Source: Bradyrhizobium oligotrophicum S58 (GTDB lineage: Bacteria > Pseudomonadota > Alphaproteobacteria > Rhizobiales > Xanthobacteraceae). Taken from it: 64,000 bases of DNA. Position 1 is the first letter of the stretch. Each line of letters begins with the position of its first letter. Position numbers and translations under genes: made by a program. The DNA lies in the NCBI RefSeq assembly GCF_000344805.1, contig NC_020453.1, positions 2,356,001-2,420,000 of the forward strand. The letters run 5' to 3'. This document shows positions 16,727 to 25,333 of this stretch, piece after piece. The notes beneath the pieces were generated by a model. It did not search any database and had not been told where the DNA came from. It was given only the letters and a program-made list of their open reading frames with translations.

Positions 16727-17509
16727 GCCGCGCCGCCTTCGGGCAGTAGCGCCGCGAGCCGCGCGGCCTGCCGGCGCGGCGTCGTCATCAGTTCGGCGAC
16801 ATAGGGCTCGCGGCTGACGGCGAGCTCGGCCGCGGTGCCGACCTCGATCAGGCGTCCGCTGCGCATCACGGCGATGCGGTCGGCGAGCAGCAGCGCCTCG
16901 GTGATGTCATGCGTGATCATCACCGTGGTCAGCTTCAACCGCTCATGCAGGGCGCGGTAGTCGTTGCCGAGCGCATCGCGCGTCAAGGGATCGAGCGCGC
17001 CGAACGGCTCGTCCATCAGCACGATCCGTGGGCTGGCGGCAAGCGCTCGCGCCACGCCGACGCTGGCCGCCGGAGAGCTCGTGCGGCAGGCGGTCGCGAT
17101 GAACCGTGCGGTCGAGCTGGACGAGGTCGAGCAGCTCGTCGACGCGGCTCGCGATCTCGGCTGGCGGCGTACCCAGCAGCCTGGGGGTGATGCCGATATT
17201 GGCGGCAACCGTCATGTGTGGAAACAGTGCGCCGTTCTGGAACACGGTGCCGATGCGGCGGCGCAGGCCGACCGGCTCGAGACCGCCGATATCGTCGCCG
17301 GCTATGCGGATCGTGCCGCTGTCTGCGTCGATCAGCCGGTTGGTGAGCCGCAGCAGCGTGGTCTTGCCCGAGCCGGAGCCGCCGACGATGGCCAGGAACT
17401 CGCCCTCGGCGATCTCCAGCGAGACGTCGTCGACCGCGGCCACCGCGCCTGCCGGGCCGGGGAAACTCTTGCGGACGTTGGCGTAGGCGATGAGGGGCGT
17501 GCGCTGCAT
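16723..17509 (-). pseudogene. OpuC/ProV-type ABC ATPase, frameshifted within the signature motif
   Basis: Two overlapping frames make one ATPase. The N-terminal part starts at ATG 17509 (MQRTPLIAYANVRKSFPG) and has Walker A GGSGSGKTT, the Q-loop region VFQNGALFPHMTV and signature LSGGQ. It then loses frame. The rest continues in another frame from VGVARALAASPRIVLMDEPF (Walker B, D-loop GALD) through the H-loop MITHDITEALLLADR to the stop at 16723. The break is at about 17062: after the CAG of LSGGQ one base (C) precedes GTC of VGVAR, where relatives have QQR or QQQR. That equals a small deletion. The permease-receptor fusion downstream is intact. A sequencing error remains possible. Confidence 0.8.
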
Positions 17510-17635
17510 GCGGCCTTGGTGGGCGAGGTGGCCTGGAGGGCTCAGGCAGACCACCTAGCACGTCCGGCGCTTGCGTTGAACTTCGCCGCGCAAGCGGCTA
17601 AGCCGTCCCGGCCATTTTCGGGGAGGAACTTGGAC

Positions 17636-18448
17636 GTGACGCAGTCAACGGCCGCCGCGGTCTCGCTCGACGGGACCACGGTCGCATTCCGTCTCGCCGG
17701 CGGACGCAGCTACACCGCCGTCGAGACGGCGGATCTGGCCGTCGCCGACGGCGAGTTCGTCGCCATCGTCGGACCGACCGGCTGCGGCAAATCCACTCTT
17801 CTCAATGTGGCGGCGGGGCTGCTGAAGCCGGCCGCGGGAAACGTGCGCATCTTCGGCAAGCCGCTCGGCGGCCTCAATCGCGATGCGGGCTACCTGTTCC
17901 AGGCCGATGCTCTGTTCCCGTGGAAGACGGCGCTCGAGAATGTCGCGATCGGGCTGGAGGTCGCGGGCACGGCGCGCGCCGAGGCCACGGCGAAGGCGCA
18001 GCAATGGCTGACATCGGTGGGCCTCGGTGCATTCGGCAACCGCTATCCGCACATGCTGTCGGGCGGCCAGCGCAAGCGTGTCGGGCTCGCCCAGGTTCTG
18101 ATCCGCAATCCCCGCATCATCCTGATGGACGAGCCGTTCGGTCCGCTGGACGCGCAGACGCGGCAGATCATGGGCAATCTGCTGCTCGACCTCTGGAGCG
18201 CTGATCGCAAGGCGGTGCTGTTCGTGACCCATGATCTCGAGGAGGCGATCGCGCTCGCCGACCGTGTCGTCATCATGTCGGCGGGACCTGCCTCGCGCAT
18301 CATCGGCGACTGGCGCGTGTCCCTGCCGCGCCCGCGCGACATCTTCGAGGTGCGCATGAAGCACGAGTTCCACGAGCTGCATCGCGATATCTGGCAGACG
18401 CTCAAGGCCGAGGTCGAGAAGACCTACAAGCAGGCGGAGGCGGTGTGA
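17636..18448 (+). CDS. ABC transporter ATP-binding protein, NitT/TauT (SsuB) type
   Basis: A 270-aa ATPase. Walker A is GPTGCGKST, the Q-loop region YLFQADALFPWKTALENV, the signature MLSGGQRKRVGLAQVLI, Walker B IILMDEPFGPLD and the H-loop FVTHDLEEAIALADR. YLFQ.DALFPW is typical of nitrate/taurine/sulfonate-type importers. I chose GTG at 17636 because GGGAGGA precedes it by eight bases; the frame is open far upstream, but that stretch is antisense to the OpuC ATPase. The permease and binding protein follow on the same strand, after 194 bases and 221 bases respectively, with palindromic repeats in both gaps. Confidence 0.92.
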   Translation: MTQSTAAAVSLDGTTVAFRLAGGRSYTAVETADLAVADGEFVAIVGPTGCGKSTLLNVAAGLLKPAAGNVRIFGKPLGGLNRDAGYLFQADALFPWKTALENVAIGLEVAGTARAEATAKAQQWLTSVGLGAFGNRYPHMLSGGQRKRVGLAQVLIRNPRIILMDEPFGPLDAQTRQIMGNLLLDLWSADRKAVLFVTHDLEEAIALADRVVIMSAGPASRIIGDWRVSLPRPRDIFEVRMKHEFHELHRDIWQTLKAEVEKTYKQAEAV

Positions 18449-18487
18449 TGTCGCGTTCGGCTGTCCGCCAAGCACTCAGGTCGGACT

Positions 18488-18584
18488 CCCCTCCCCCTTG
18501 CGGGGAGGGGGCGGGGGTGGGGGTCCCAGGAAAGACTTCCCGTGTGGACCCGCCACCCCGACCCTCCCCAGCAAGGGGGGAGGG
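18488..18584. repeat. Palindromic intergenic repeat inside an ABC operon
   Basis: Two G/C-only hairpins: CCCCTCCCC-cttgc-GGGGAGGGG (18488-18510) and CCCTCCCC/GGGGAGGG (18562-18584), with related arms between them. They fill the gap between the ATPase and permease genes. The shape fits a REP/MITE-like intergenic element. The hairpins could also stabilise or attenuate the mRNA. Confidence 0.7.
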
Positions 18585-18642
18585 AGCACACCGCCCGTGC
18601 GGCGCGCACATTGTTTACGCCATCTACAGCGGAGCAGCCTGA

Positions 18643-19428
18643 ATGTCGCGTCTCGGTCTGCTTGCGCTGCAGCTGCTCGTCGCGATCGTCACGATCGCGC
18701 TGTGGCAGTTCTTCGCCACGGTGCCGGTGTTCGGGCGCATCTGGCTGCCGCCATTCTTCTTCTCCAACCCGCAGGACGTCTTCACCCAGGTGATCAAATG
18801 GTTCGCGACCGGCACGATCTGGAAGCACCTCGCGATCACCTTGTGGGAATCGATCCTGGCGTTCGCGATCGGCTCGCTCGGCGGCGTGCTGGTCGGCTTC
18901 TGGTTCGCGCGCAAGCCGCTGGTCGCCGCCGTGTTCGATCCCTACGTCAAGATGGCCAATGCGCTGCCGCGCGTGGTGCTGGCGCCGATCTTCACGCTGT
19001 GGCTGGGCTTAGGGATCTGGTCCAAGGTCGCGCTCGGCGTGACGCTGGTGTTCTTCATCGTGTTCTTCAACGTCTACCAGGGCGTCAAGGAAGTCTCGAC
19101 CGTGGTGCGCGACAATGCCCGCATGCTCGGCATGAGCGAGCGGCAGCTGATGCGCCACGTCTATTGGCCGTCGGCGCTGTCGTGGATGTTCTCGTCGCTG
19201 CACACCTCGGTCGGCTTCGCGGTGGTCGGCGCCGTCGTCGGCGAATATCTCGGCTCGGCGGCCGGACTCGGCTATCTGATCCAGCAGGCCGAAGGCATCT
19301 TCGACGTCGCCGGCGTGTTCGCCGGCATGTTCGTGCTGTCGGCCTTCGTGATTTTGATCGACGTCGGCGTGACACTGGTCGAGCGGCGGCTGTTGGTATG
19401 GCGGCCGGATGCGGCGGATGGCCGGTGA
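18643..19428 (+). CDS. ABC transporter permease, NitT/TauT (SsuC) type
   Basis: A 261-aa inner-membrane permease with about six helices. The first is LLALQLLVAIVTIALWQFFA. The EAA coupling loop is VVRDNARMLGMSERQLMRHV, and PRVVLAPIFTLWLGLGIWSK and VVGAVVGEYLGSAAGLGYLI are characteristic of the SsuC/TauC family. It follows the cognate ATPase after a 194-base gap filled by a palindromic repeat and precedes the binding protein. The loop WFARKPLVAAVFDPYVKMAN is also typical. The system should import an anion-like or sulfonate-like molecule, substrate unknown. Confidence 0.92.
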   Translation: MSRLGLLALQLLVAIVTIALWQFFATVPVFGRIWLPPFFFSNPQDVFTQVIKWFATGTIWKHLAITLWESILAFAIGSLGGVLVGFWFARKPLVAAVFDPYVKMANALPRVVLAPIFTLWLGLGIWSKVALGVTLVFFIVFFNVYQGVKEVSTVVRDNARMLGMSERQLMRHVYWPSALSWMFSSLHTSVGFAVVGAVVGEYLGSAAGLGYLIQQAEGIFDVAGVFAGMFVLSAFVILIDVGVTLVERRLLVWRPDAADGR

Positions 19429-19454
19429 TAGGCGTGTTGGCGCGCCACCCTCCG

Positions 19455-19577
19455 CTGTCGTCCCCGCGAACGCGGGGACCCATACCGCGTGATCTCGCGG
19501 TTGAAAAAGACTGGTCGTCCCGCGTGCCACAAACGACGGCCGGTGGTTATGGGTCCCTGCGTTCGCAGGGACGACAG
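19455..19577. repeat. Composite palindromic repeat, about 123 bp
   Basis: Outer arms CTGTCGTCCC (19455-19464) and GGGACGACAG (19568-19577) enclose two inner hairpins, GTCCCCGCG-aa-CGCGGGGAC (19460-19479) and GTCCCTGCG-tt-CGCAGGGAC (19553-19572). This is a symmetric, MITE-like intergenic element. A degraded relative lies at 45142-45266. It separates the permease from its binding protein. Confidence 0.8.
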
Positions 19578-19649
19578 CGAGTTTGTGGCGGCCTTCTCAA
19601 TCCACGCGCACCGTCCTAATCTGACCGACAACATGAACGGAGGAAATCA

Positions 19650-20663
19650 ATGAACAAGATGTTGGGCCGGGTCACCGGCGCGCTGCTGGCGCTGACGTTG
19701 AGCACCGGTCTCGCCTCGGCGGCATCCAAGGTCACGATCGCGATCGGCGGCGGCGCCTGCCTGTGCTATCTGCCGACGGTGCTGGCCAGGCAGCTCGGCG
19801 AGTATGACAAGGCCGGGCTCGACGTCGAGCTGGTCGATCTCAAGGGCGGATCGGATGCGCTGAAGGCCGTGCTCGGCGGCAGCGCCGACGTCGTGTCGGG
19901 TTACTTCGACCACTGTGTCAATCTCGCGGCCAAGAAGCAGCAGATGCAGTCCTTCGTCGTCTACGACCGCTATCCCGGCCTCGTGCTGGTGGTGGCGCCG
20001 TCGCACAACAAGGAAATCAGCTCGGTCAAGGATCTCGCCGGCAAGAAGGTCGGCGTCAGCGCGCCGGGCTCGTCGACCGACTTCTTCCTCAAGTACATGC
20101 TGAAGAAGAACGGCCTCGATCCCTCGGGCACCGCGGTGATCGGCGTTGGCCTCGGCGCCACGGCGGTGGCCGCGATGGAGCAGGGCCAGATCGATGCGGC
20201 CGTGATGCTCGATCCTTCGGTCACGGTGCTGCAGGGCACGCATCCGGACCTGAAGATCCTCTCTGACACCCGCACCCAGCACGACACGCTCGAGGTGTTC
20301 GGCGGCGAGTATCCCGGCGGCGCGCTGTATTCGACGGCGGCCTGGATCGCGGGCCACGACAAGGAGACGCAGGCGCTGACCAATGCGATCGTGGCGACGC
20401 TCAACTGGATCCATGCGCATACGCCGGAGGAGATCATGGCGAAGATGCCCGAGGAGCTCGTCGGCAAGGACAAGGCGCTGTATCTCGCGGCGCTGAAGAA
20501 CACCATCCCGATGTATTCGGAGACCGGCAAGATGGACCCGAAGGGCGCCGATGCCGTGCTCGCCGTGTTCAGCACCGGCTCGCCCGATGTCGCCAAGGCC
20601 AATGTCGATGTCAGCAAGACCTTCACCAACAAGTTCGTCGAACAGGCGAAGGGCGCGAAATAG
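19650..20663 (+). CDS. ABC transporter substrate-binding protein, NitT/TauT (SsuA) type
   Basis: A 337-aa periplasmic receptor. The signal peptide is VTGALLALTLSTGLASA, before ASKVTIAIGG. CLCYLPTVLARQLGEYDKAG, then DVELVDLKGGSDALKAVLGG, show the NMT1/SsuA fold; SADVVSGYFDHCVNLAAK and LAGKKVGVSAPGSSTDFFLK continue it. The start ATG at 19650 has GGAGG 7 to 11 bases upstream. It belongs with the ATPase (17636) and permease (18643). The paired cysteines CLC near the ligand-facing strand are unusual. The substrate cannot be named; nitrate, taurine, sulfonates and pyrimidine precursors are used by relatives. Confidence 0.92.
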   Translation: MNKMLGRVTGALLALTLSTGLASAASKVTIAIGGGACLCYLPTVLARQLGEYDKAGLDVELVDLKGGSDALKAVLGGSADVVSGYFDHCVNLAAKKQQMQSFVVYDRYPGLVLVVAPSHNKEISSVKDLAGKKVGVSAPGSSTDFFLKYMLKKNGLDPSGTAVIGVGLGATAVAAMEQGQIDAAVMLDPSVTVLQGTHPDLKILSDTRTQHDTLEVFGGEYPGGALYSTAAWIAGHDKETQALTNAIVATLNWIHAHTPEEIMAKMPEELVGKDKALYLAALKNTIPMYSETGKMDPKGADAVLAVFSTGSPDVAKANVDVSKTFTNKFVEQAKGAK

Positions 20664-20666
20664 CGG

Positions 20667-21383
20667 ATGACAGACGTCGTCATCCGCCGCGTCACCGCGC
20701 TCGACCTCAAGGTCGAGCCCTGGGACTGGCCGTTTGCGAACCAGCGCCGCGACGAGATCGCGGCGCATTTCGCCGAGCGCCAGCGCGAGAAGCCGGGCCT
20801 GTGGAACGGACGCGTGCTGCTCGGCCGCAATCCGCGCTTCACGGATGGCCTGTTCGCGGCGAGCTATTTCGAGACCGACTTCGCCAGCCTGTTGGCCTGG
20901 CGCGACTGGGGCTTTGCCGATCGCACGGCCTTCAACGGTTTCGGCATGGGCGCTCTGCGCGCCGCCGACGGCGCCTTCGTGCTGGGTGAGATGGGGGCGC
21001 ACACCGCCAATGCAGGGCGGCTGTATTTTCCCGCCGGTACGCCCGATCTCGCCGACGTCAGCAATGGTGCGCTCGATCTCGCCGCAAACGTCGCGCGCGA
21101 GGTCGAGGAGGAGACCGGGCTCGCGCCGTCGGACTACCAGGCGGCAGCGCATTGGGACTGCGTCGTGACCGGCGCCACCATCGCGCTGATGCGCGTGCTC
21201 GACGCTCCGCAAGCGGGTGACGAGCTGCAGCGCCGCATCGAGGCCAATCTGGTCGCGCAGGACGAGCCGGAACTCTCGCGCATCCAGCTGGTTCGCAATC
21301 GGGGCGATCTGAGCGCGGCGATGCCGCGCTTCGTCACCGCCTTTCTCGAGACCCAGTTCAGCGACACAGGTGGCTGCTCATGA
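20667..21383 (+). CDS. NUDIX hydrolase
   Basis: A 238-aa protein with a NUDIX fold. The catalytic core reads LAANVAREVEEETGLAPSDY, matching the REUxEExGU part of the box. The earlier Gx5E part is degenerate. The N-terminal 110 residues (DLKVEPWDWPFANQRRDEIA, then FAERQREKPGLWNGRVLLGR) resemble the extra domain of larger NUDIX proteins, and VVTGATIALMRVLDA continues the fold. It starts 3 bases after the binding-protein stop and overlaps the PPK2 gene by four bases. Translation coupling with a polyphosphate kinase suggests a shared role in nucleotide metabolism, but the hydrolysed substrate is unknown. Confidence 0.87.
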   Translation: MTDVVIRRVTALDLKVEPWDWPFANQRRDEIAAHFAERQREKPGLWNGRVLLGRNPRFTDGLFAASYFETDFASLLAWRDWGFADRTAFNGFGMGALRAADGAFVLGEMGAHTANAGRLYFPAGTPDLADVSNGALDLAANVAREVEEETGLAPSDYQAAAHWDCVVTGATIALMRVLDAPQAGDELQRRIEANLVAQDEPELSRIQLVRNRGDLSAAMPRFVTAFLETQFSDTGGCS

Positions 21384-22300
21384 CCAAGAAGGCGCGCACG
21401 CTCGCGACCGAGCTCGACGGCTTCATCTCGCCGTTCCGGATCGATGGCGGCCACAAGTTTCACCTCAAGTCGCACAAGACCAAGGTGAAGGGCGGCCTCG
21501 ACAAGGAAGAGGGCGAGGCGATCATCGAGCAGAACCGCAAGCGGCTCGCCGACTTCCAGGAGAAGCTCTACGCGCAGGACCGCTGGTCGGTGCTGGTGCT
21601 GCTGCAGGGCATGGATGCTTCGGGCAAGGACAGCGCCATCAAGAGCATCTTCGAGGGCGTCAATCCGCAGGGCTGCGAGGTGACGTCGTTCAAGCAGCCG
21701 ACGTCGAAGGAGCTCGACCACGACTTCATGTGGCGCAGCGCCATCGCGCTGCCCGAGCGCGGCCGCATCGGCATCTTCAACCGCTCCTACTACGAGGAAT
21801 GCCTGGTCACGCGCGTGCATCCGGAGGTCCTCAAGGCGGAGAAGCTGCCGCCGAGGCTCGTCACCAAGAACATCTGGCGCGAGCGCTTCGAGGACATCTC
21901 CGCGTTCGAGCGCTATCTCTCGCGCAACGGCACCGTGATCCTGAAATTCTTTCTCAACATCTCCAAGGAGGAGCAGCGCGAGCGTTTCCTCGACCGGCTG
22001 GAGCAGCCGGCGAAGAACTGGAAGTTCTCGATGGGCGATGTCAACGAGCGCGCCAAGTGGCACCGCTACCAGGCGGTCTACCAGGACATCGTGCGCCACA
22101 CCTCAACGCCTTATGCGCCGTGGCACGTGGTGCCGGCCGACCACAAATGGTTCGCCCGCGTCGTGATCGGCTCGACCATCGTCGCCGCGCTCGAAAGCCT
22201 CGACCTGCATTTCCCGCGCGTCGATCCGGCCGCGCTCGACGAGTTCAAGGCCGTGCGCAAGGCGCTGGAGACCGAAGGCAAGGGCGGGAAGAAGAGCTGA
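21380..22300 (+). CDS. Polyphosphate kinase 2 family protein (PPK2)
   Basis: A 306-aa cytoplasmic kinase that moves phosphate between polyphosphate and nucleotides. Walker A is GMDASGKD (residues 77-84). The PPK2 hallmarks follow: VTSFKQPTSKELDHDFMWR, IGIFNRSYYEECLVTRVHPE and WKFSMGDVNERAKWHRYQ, then APWHVVPADHKWFARVVI. The N-terminus ISPFRIDGGHKFHLKSHKT is also seen in single-domain PPK2 proteins. Class I, II or III activity cannot be told from sequence alone. The start overlaps the NUDIX stop by four bases. A hairpin (22347-22378) follows. Confidence 0.93.
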   Translation: MTKKARTLATELDGFISPFRIDGGHKFHLKSHKTKVKGGLDKEEGEAIIEQNRKRLADFQEKLYAQDRWSVLVLLQGMDASGKDSAIKSIFEGVNPQGCEVTSFKQPTSKELDHDFMWRSAIALPERGRIGIFNRSYYEECLVTRVHPEVLKAEKLPPRLVTKNIWRERFEDISAFERYLSRNGTVILKFFLNISKEEQRERFLDRLEQPAKNWKFSMGDVNERAKWHRYQAVYQDIVRHTSTPYAPWHVVPADHKWFARVVIGSTIVAALESLDLHFPRVDPAALDEFKAVRKALETEGKGGKKS

Positions 22301-22346
22301 GAGTAAGGGGCAGGCTGAGGCAGACGGCCAACCACAGTCTCTCGTC

Positions 22347-22378
22347 ATTCCGGGGCGCGCGTAGCGCGAGCCCGGAAT
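22347..22378. repeat. Palindromic hairpin ATTCCGGG / CCCGGAAT
   Basis: ATTCCGGG (22347-22354) and CCCGGAAT (22371-22378) flank a GC-rich loop, in the gap between the PPK2 gene and the convergent cyclic-di-GMP gene. It resembles the hairpin after leuA (48198-48237) and is probably the same repeat type. It may also end transcription from either side. Confidence 0.6.
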
Positions 22379-22444
22379 GGCGGAAGAGAGACCGCGTGCG
22401 ATCAACGAAGCCCTGCGTCGAGTTCGCTCCGGCTTGGCATCACC

Positions 22445-25240
22445 TCACGCCGCGCCGGCCTGACGTTGGTCGGTGGCATCCATCGCCAGGAACTGCCGCG
22501 CGAAATCCGCCGCCGGCATCGGCCTGCCGAAGTGATAGCCCTGGCCGTGCTCGCAGCCGAGGCGGAGCAGGAAATCGGCCGTCGCCTGGTTCTCGATGCC
22601 CTCGGCGATCACCGACAGGCCGAGCTGCTTGCTGAGGCTCACCGTCGAGCCGACGATCGCGGCGTCGTCGGCCTGGGTCAGCACGTCGCGGACGAAGGAG
22701 CGGTCGATCTTGAGGCCGTCGAGCGGAAACTTCTTGAGATAGCTGAGGCTCGCATAGCCGGTGCCGAAATCGTCGAACACCAGGCTGACGCCGAGGGCCT
22801 GCAGCCGGTTGAAGGTCTGCAGCACGCCGGGCTCGTCGTGCAGCAGGATGTCCTCGGTGACTTCGAGCTCGAGCAGCCCCGGCGACAGGCCCGTCACCGT
22901 GAGCAGCTTGCTGACGAAGGCCGCGAGGTCGCCCGACTGGAACTGTGACGGCGACAGGTTGACCCCGACGCGAATGTCATGGCCGGCGAGCTGCCAGTCC
23001 CGCGCCTGCCGGCAGGCGGTCGCCATGACCCAGGTCGCAACCGCCTCGGACAGCGGCGAGGTGTTGACGACGGGAATGAAATCACCGGGAGGCACGAGGC
23101 CGCGCGTCGGATGACGCCAGCGGATCAGCGCCTCGGCGCCGATGACGTGGCCATGCAGCAGCTCGACTTGCGGCTGGTAGAACAGCTCGAATTCCTCCCG
23201 CTCGACGGCGAGCGCGAGCTCGGCCTCGAGCGTCAGCCGCTGCTCGAGCTCATGGCGGATCGCGCTTTCGAAGATCACATGGCTGCCGCGGCGGTCCGTC
23301 TTGGCGCGACAGAGCGCGAGGTGGGCGTTGCTGAGCAGCTCGTCGGCATTGTGGCCGCCGTCTGGATGCACCGCGACGCCGAGGCTGACCTTGACCCGCT
23401 GCTGCCGCGCGCCGGTCTCGAGCGGCGATTCGAACAGCTGCGAAAGATGCCCGGCGAGCTCGGCCACGGTGCCGCCGATCGCGGAGCAGGGAATGGCGAC
23501 CGCGAACTCGTCGCCGCTCAGCCGGGCGACGCGGCCCATGCTCCCGATCTCGGCCCGGAGCCGCTGGGCGGCGGCGCGCAGCACGCTGTCGCCGAAGGCG
23601 TGGCCGAGCATGTCGTTGATCTCTTGGAACGCGTCGAGCCCGATCACCAGCAGCACGACCTGGTCGGAGGCGGCGTCGGCCGTCTCGATCATGGCGGCGA
23701 GATCGGTCTGCAGCGTGTTGCGGTTGATCAAGGCGGTGAGCGTGTCGTGCTCGGCCAAATAACGAATGCGTTCCGCCTCGCGCTTGCGCACCGAGATGTC
23801 GCGCAGGATCACGCCATATTGCAGGCCGTCGGCGCCCTGCCAGGCGGAGAAGCTCGCCTCGACCGGAAACACCTCGCCGTCCTTGCGGCGGCCGTCGAAC
23901 TCGACAGTGGCGCCGCCGGGCAGCAGTGTCGCCGGCAGCGCCGCCTCCTGCCGTGGAAACAGGTCGTGCGTGTCGCTGCCGTCGGCGCGCAGGCGCGCGA
24001 AGGGCTGGCCGATGATCTCGTCGGCGCCGTAGCCGAAGATCGCGACCGCGCCCGGATTCCACACCGTGATCCGCTTGTCCTGATCGGTGCACACCAGCCC
24101 GTCGCCGATCGACATCGCGATCCGCTCGAAGCGGCTTTCGGCGACGTGGCGCAGCAGGCCGCGAAAATCGATCTCGTCGAGCGCGGTCGCCGCGAGGTAG
24201 GCTATGAGCGCGATCTGCAGCAGAGAGGTGTCGAACACCAGCGCATAGCGGTCGTGCAGCACCAGCGCCACGGCTTCGATGACGATGCTGATCATCGCGA
24301 TCAGGAGCGCGCGCCGGGCCGCCGAGAGGTGCCGCCAGCTCGCCAGCATGATCATGACGATCAGCAGCAGGCCGGCGACGGTGGCCGCAGTCGATGTCGC
24401 GAGCAGGGTGCGATGCTGGATGATCGACTCCGCCGCCAGCGCCTGCAGCACGACGCCGGGCAGAACGCGGCCATTCGGCACGCTGTAATAGTCGCCGAGC
24501 TCGATCGCGGTTGCGCCGACGATCACCCGCTTGTCCTTGAGCCGGGCCAGCGCCGTCTCGTCGCCGCGGAGGACGTCGACATACGACACTTTGGGCAACG
24601 ACGACGGGTCGATGCCGTAGTCGACCAGGAACGCGTTGTCCTTGACCGCATCGCTGCCGGCGAGGAACGCTCCCATGGTTTGCAGGAAAGTCCTCCTGCC
24701 GCCGGTCTCGCAAAATTCGCCGAGAGCGTAGCTTCTGACGCGGCCGTCACGCGCGACCTCGATGTTCACGAAGGCCGACCAGGCCAGCTGTTCGAACTGC
24801 GGCAGCGGCCGGTTGACGTGAATGGACGTGTCCTTGCCCGCCGCGTCGAGCTGCTTGAAGGCCGGCAGCACGACCGAGCCCTTGGCATTCTGCAGTGCGT
24901 TGAGGAAGGCCTGATCGCCGGCGGCGTCGGATGGCGTGCTGAAATCGACGTCGAAGGCGACGTCGCGGACGCCGGCTCGCTGCAATTGCTCCAGCAGGCG
25001 CGCATGTTGGGTCCGCGGCCATGGCCAGACGCCGATGGCCTCGATCGAGCGCGGGTCGATCGCGACCACCGCGATCTCGCCGCTGGCAGGGCGGTCGTCG
25101 AGGCGAAAGCGCAGATCGACGAGGGCGTGGCTGAGCAGCTCGTAGCTGCCGGACAGGCCGACCGTCAGCAGCGCAACCACGACCAGAATATGCGGCATGA
25201 ACCGCCTGAACATGCCCCCTCCCGAACGCCCGCGTGCCAC
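22445..25240 (-). CDS. CHASE2-PAS-GGDEF-EAL membrane signalling protein
   Basis: A 931-aa inner-membrane cyclic-di-GMP protein. After a first helix (FMPHILVVVALLTVGLSGSY) comes a periplasmic CHASE2 domain (about 30-290; VAIDPRSIEAIGVWPWPRTQ). Three helices follow (about 285-365), then a PAS domain (about 375-490; GDGLVCTDQDKRITVWNPGA). The GGDEF domain (about 500-660) has SGDEF instead of GGDEF at its active loop. The EAL domain (about 675-920) keeps GAEALIRWRHP, LEVTEDILL and DDFGTGYASLSYL, so phosphodiesterase activity is likely. A start at 25213 (MFRRFMPHI) is also plausible. It stands alone between convergent PPK2 and the FecR-type gene. Confidence 0.9.
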   Translation of the reverse strand: MARGRSGGGMFRRFMPHILVVVALLTVGLSGSYELLSHALVDLRFRLDDRPASGEIAVVAIDPRSIEAIGVWPWPRTQHARLLEQLQRAGVRDVAFDVDFSTPSDAAGDQAFLNALQNAKGSVVLPAFKQLDAAGKDTSIHVNRPLPQFEQLAWSAFVNIEVARDGRVRSYALGEFCETGGRRTFLQTMGAFLAGSDAVKDNAFLVDYGIDPSSLPKVSYVDVLRGDETALARLKDKRVIVGATAIELGDYYSVPNGRVLPGVVLQALAAESIIQHRTLLATSTAATVAGLLLIVMIMLASWRHLSAARRALLIAMISIVIEAVALVLHDRYALVFDTSLLQIALIAYLAATALDEIDFRGLLRHVAESRFERIAMSIGDGLVCTDQDKRITVWNPGAVAIFGYGADEIIGQPFARLRADGSDTHDLFPRQEAALPATLLPGGATVEFDGRRKDGEVFPVEASFSAWQGADGLQYGVILRDISVRKREAERIRYLAEHDTLTALINRNTLQTDLAAMIETADAASDQVVLLVIGLDAFQEINDMLGHAFGDSVLRAAAQRLRAEIGSMGRVARLSGDEFAVAIPCSAIGGTVAELAGHLSQLFESPLETGARQQRVKVSLGVAVHPDGGHNADELLSNAHLALCRAKTDRRGSHVIFESAIRHELEQRLTLEAELALAVEREEFELFYQPQVELLHGHVIGAEALIRWRHPTRGLVPPGDFIPVVNTSPLSEAVATWVMATACRQARDWQLAGHDIRVGVNLSPSQFQSGDLAAFVSKLLTVTGLSPGLLELEVTEDILLHDEPGVLQTFNRLQALGVSLVFDDFGTGYASLSYLKKFPLDGLKIDRSFVRDVLTQADDAAIVGSTVSLSKQLGLSVIAEGIENQATADFLLRLGCEHGQGYHFGRPMPAADFARQFLAMDATDQRQAGAA

Positions 25241-25333
25241 GCCTACACCCGCTTTCGCGATCCCGAACTCATCTTGCCGCCAACTGCAGGGCTCCGCGCC
25301 GCGTGACGACGTGTGATGCCCGGGATGGTCACA

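Noticed and set aside
17040..17090. Programmed frameshift joining the two OpuC ATPase frames
   Set aside because: I see no slippery heptamer at the join (CAGCGTCGGCG), and the change looks like a deletion in the LSGGQ-QR region, so decay or a sequence error is more likely.
16964..17635. In-frame extension of the NitT-type ATPase upstream of GTG 17636
   Set aside because: This part is antisense to the OpuC ATPase and has no ABC motifs. The ribosome site and homology start support GTG at 17636.
19647..21212. A 521-codon minus-strand frame opposite the ABC binding protein and NUDIX genes
   Set aside because: Its sequence is dominated by Arg, Ala, His and Val in a composition typical of shadow frames, while the opposite strand has clear family motifs.
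22979..25306. A 775-codon plus-strand open frame antisense to the cyclic-di-GMP gene
   Set aside because: It is Arg/Ala/Gly/His-rich, has no recognisable domain and lies wholly opposite a clear multi-domain protein. Such long antisense frames are common in GC-rich DNA.
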